Of a stretch of DNA of 32,280 nucleotides, positions 31,063-32,280 are shown one piece after another (position 1 is the stretch's first letter; each line of letters begins with the position of its first letter). The DNA is from Deltaproteobacteria bacterium. GTDB lineage: Bacteria; Desulfobacterota; Binatia; UBA9968; JAJDTQ01. The stretch is taken from the NCBI GenBank assembly GCA_028818755.1, contig JAPPNF010000043.1:1-32280 (forward strand), given 5' to 3'. Under the pieces are notes generated by a model. The model saw only the letters and a program-made list of their open reading frames with translations. It was not told the DNA's origin and searched no databases. The position numbers and the translations under genes were made by a program.

Positions 31063-31347
31063 ATGGCCGAGGCTATCGCCTTCGACACCCATCGCTTCGT
31101 CAAGCGTCTGACAGAGAGCGGCTTCACCGAGAAGCAGGCCGAGACCCTCGCCGAAGAGCACGTCGCCCTCCTCAACGCCAACCTTGCTACCAAAGCCGAT
31201 ATCGCCGCCGTGAAGGCCGAGATCGAAACCCTGCGGCAGGAAACGAAGGCCGGCATCGAGGCGGTGAAGGCCGACCTTTTGAAATGGCTGTTCGGCGCGC
31301 TGATCGCCCAGGGCAGCCTGATTGTCGCCCTCGTCAAGCTTCTATAG
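31063..31347 (+). CDS. CCDC90/DUF1640-like coiled-coil membrane protein
   Basis: The 94-residue protein starts at ATG 31063. The N-terminal part reads FDTHRFVKRLTESGFTEKQAETLAEE. A coiled coil follows (about residues 35-70, ATKADIAAVKAEIETLRQE, with a near-repeat AVKADLLKW) and then one C-terminal transmembrane helix (LFGALIAQGSLIVALVKLL). This is the bacterial CCDC90/DUF1640 pattern; mitochondrial relatives regulate a calcium channel, but bacterial roles are unknown. A group II intron starts at the base after its stop codon. Confidence 0.85.
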   Translation: MAEAIAFDTHRFVKRLTESGFTEKQAETLAEEHVALLNANLATKADIAAVKAEIETLRQETKAGIEAVKADLLKWLFGALIAQGSLIVALVKLL

Positions 31348-32280
31348 GTGCGACGTGAAGTCGTGTAAGTGATTGTTCTGCTTGAGGTATCTCACCTCAT
31401 GACAGAACCGGCCGTTCCTTCGGCGGTAGCCTGGGGATGCGGGCATTGCTGGTAACGGCGATGTTCGAAGCCATCCCGACAATGTACCCCGATCCCGCAA
31501 GGGTGAAGCAGACCCCGCGAGGGGAAGCCAAGCCGCGAGCATCACGCAGCAGGGGGCTAGGCTCTGGGAGTATGGTGAACGGAAGTGAACCGATGATAAA
31601 CCTCGTAAGTTTGAACATGCCAAAGATGCTGACAGGCATGAACCAAAACGGTGCGTGGGCAGGTCTCTGGTTTCTAGAGTACCGGAGCAAGGACATGAAG
31701 CCCACCGGGGAAGAGTCGGCACCCAACCTCCCAACTTGTCACCGACACGGAACACGGTAAGCCCGTATTCCCGCCCTCCGGGGCAAAGCGAACCGCAAGG
31801 AACGCCGATGGGAATGCGGGTAAAGGATGCCGGAAAAAGCGAATGCCTCGCTGTAATGGCGGGGATAGGGGTTGAGGCTCGGTCCAACATCACCCCGCCC
31901 GAAAAGGAGCAGGCTTCCGGTTGGTCTCTCATCGCATGAGAATTTGTAGAACCCTCGCAAGGAGGACAGGCAAATGACGGTCATGACAATGACTGGTGCG
32001 GCCTCCGATGGCGAGGTGGATTGGCACAGCATCGACTGGCCTCAAGTCCATCACACCGTTCGAAGGCTACAAACCCGGATTGCGAAGGCGGCCAGGGAAA
32101 GGCGCTGGAACAAGGTGAAAACCTTGCAATGGCTTCTGACCCACTCGCTGCACGGCAAGATGCTCGCCGTGAAGCGGGTCACTGAAAACCAAGGCAGACG
32201 GACCCCCGGCGTGGACGGTGTAACTTGGTCCACACCGGAGTCGAAATCCAAAGCTGTAACGTCGCTCAGAAGGCGCGGCT
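31348..32280 (+). mobile_element. Group II intron, 5' part (continues beyond the window)
   Basis: The boundary is GTGCGAC at 31348-31354, the usual 5' consensus of group II introns. About 620 bases of structured, gene-free sequence follow (domains I to IV start), with GNRA-like and paired segments such as CCCCGCGAGGGG. The intron-encoded protein then begins at 31974. The 3' half lies outside the window. The intron sits directly against the stop codon of the coiled-coil gene and leaves it intact. Confidence 0.85.
31974..32280 (+). CDS. Group II intron reverse transcriptase/maturase, N-terminal part
   Basis: The frame opens at ATG 31974 after a strong ribosome-binding site (AAGGAGG) and runs 102 codons to the window edge. 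It reads VDWHSIDWPQVHHTVRRLQ, then RIAKAARERRWNKVKTLQWLL and KRVTENQGRRTPGVDGVTW. This is the RT0 region of group II intron proteins, which splice the intron and copy it into new sites. The catalytic YADD motif lies beyond the window. It is unrelated in position to the older maturase fragment at 30178-30473. Confidence 0.93.
   Translation, partial: MTVMTMTGAASDGEVDWHSIDWPQVHHTVRRLQTRIAKAARERRWNKVKTLQWLLTHSLHGKMLAVKRVTENQGRRTPGVDGVTWSTPESKSKAVTSLRRRG

Noticed and set aside
30178..32280. Maturase fragment and right-hand intron considered as one intron
   Set aside because: The C-terminal fragment lies to the left of the N-terminal part and a complete unrelated gene sits between them, so they are two separate insertions.

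Overview
The window looks like a GC-rich accessory region of an uncultured proteobacterium (gamma- or alphaproteobacterial; this is an inference). The evidence is proteobacterial-type families throughout: a MobF relaxase, HisJ/HisM-type amino-acid ABC genes, a TbpB-like surface lipoprotein followed by a SLAM-like gene, HigBA-type toxin-antitoxin genes, and GTG/TTG starts in coupled genes. No rRNA, tRNA or CRISPR array was seen. Many genes are broken, which fits a region that has taken in and partly decayed several mobile elements.

Left part (1-10.5 kb). A gene-poor leader with inverted repeats precedes a small ribbon-helix-helix-like protein gene and a small membrane protein gene. Next come the 3' remnant of an amino-acid-binding protein gene and a secreted glycine-rich protein gene. 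A MobF (TrwC/TraI-type) relaxase-helicase gene follows on the minus strand. It is cut in two by a roughly 3.6-kb serine-recombinase element at 4305-7895. The element carries a large recombinase with a duplicated C-terminal helix-turn-helix, a small coupled gene, an HTH protein gene and a frameshifted DUF5372-like gene. Its ends can be placed to within four bases, and removing it on paper restores the relaxase reading frame.

Middle part (10.5-19.4 kb). A cargo segment lies between the intact 5' end of this relaxase and a second, decayed copy of the relaxase 5' end in the same orientation. The cargo holds a small unknown gene, a NERD-domain nuclease with zinc ribbons, three translationally coupled genes ending in a lipoprotein, and a complete polar amino-acid ABC transporter. 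A ureohydrolase (agmatinase-like) gene is divergent from the transporter, and together they suggest import and breakdown of arginine-like or guanidino compounds.

Right-centre (19.6-26.4 kb). This is a compact nuclease-rich stretch that resembles a defence island. It has a HigBA-like toxin-antitoxin pair, a CoiA-like nuclease, a membrane-anchored or secreted HNH nuclease, a frameshifted NERD membrane protein, an MmeI-like fused restriction-methylation enzyme and, convergent to it, a DUF2726 membrane protein.

Right part (26.4-32.3 kb). A repeat-rich non-coding stretch has three 11-bp tandem repeats and twelve GAGCC units. It precedes a TbpB-like surface lipoprotein gene and the 5' remnant of a SLAM-type exporter gene. 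A second lipoprotein gene follows, whose 3' end is fused to a fragment of a group II intron maturase. The window ends with a CCDC90-like coiled-coil membrane protein gene and the 5' part of a group II intron that starts at the base after that gene's stop codon and runs off the right edge.
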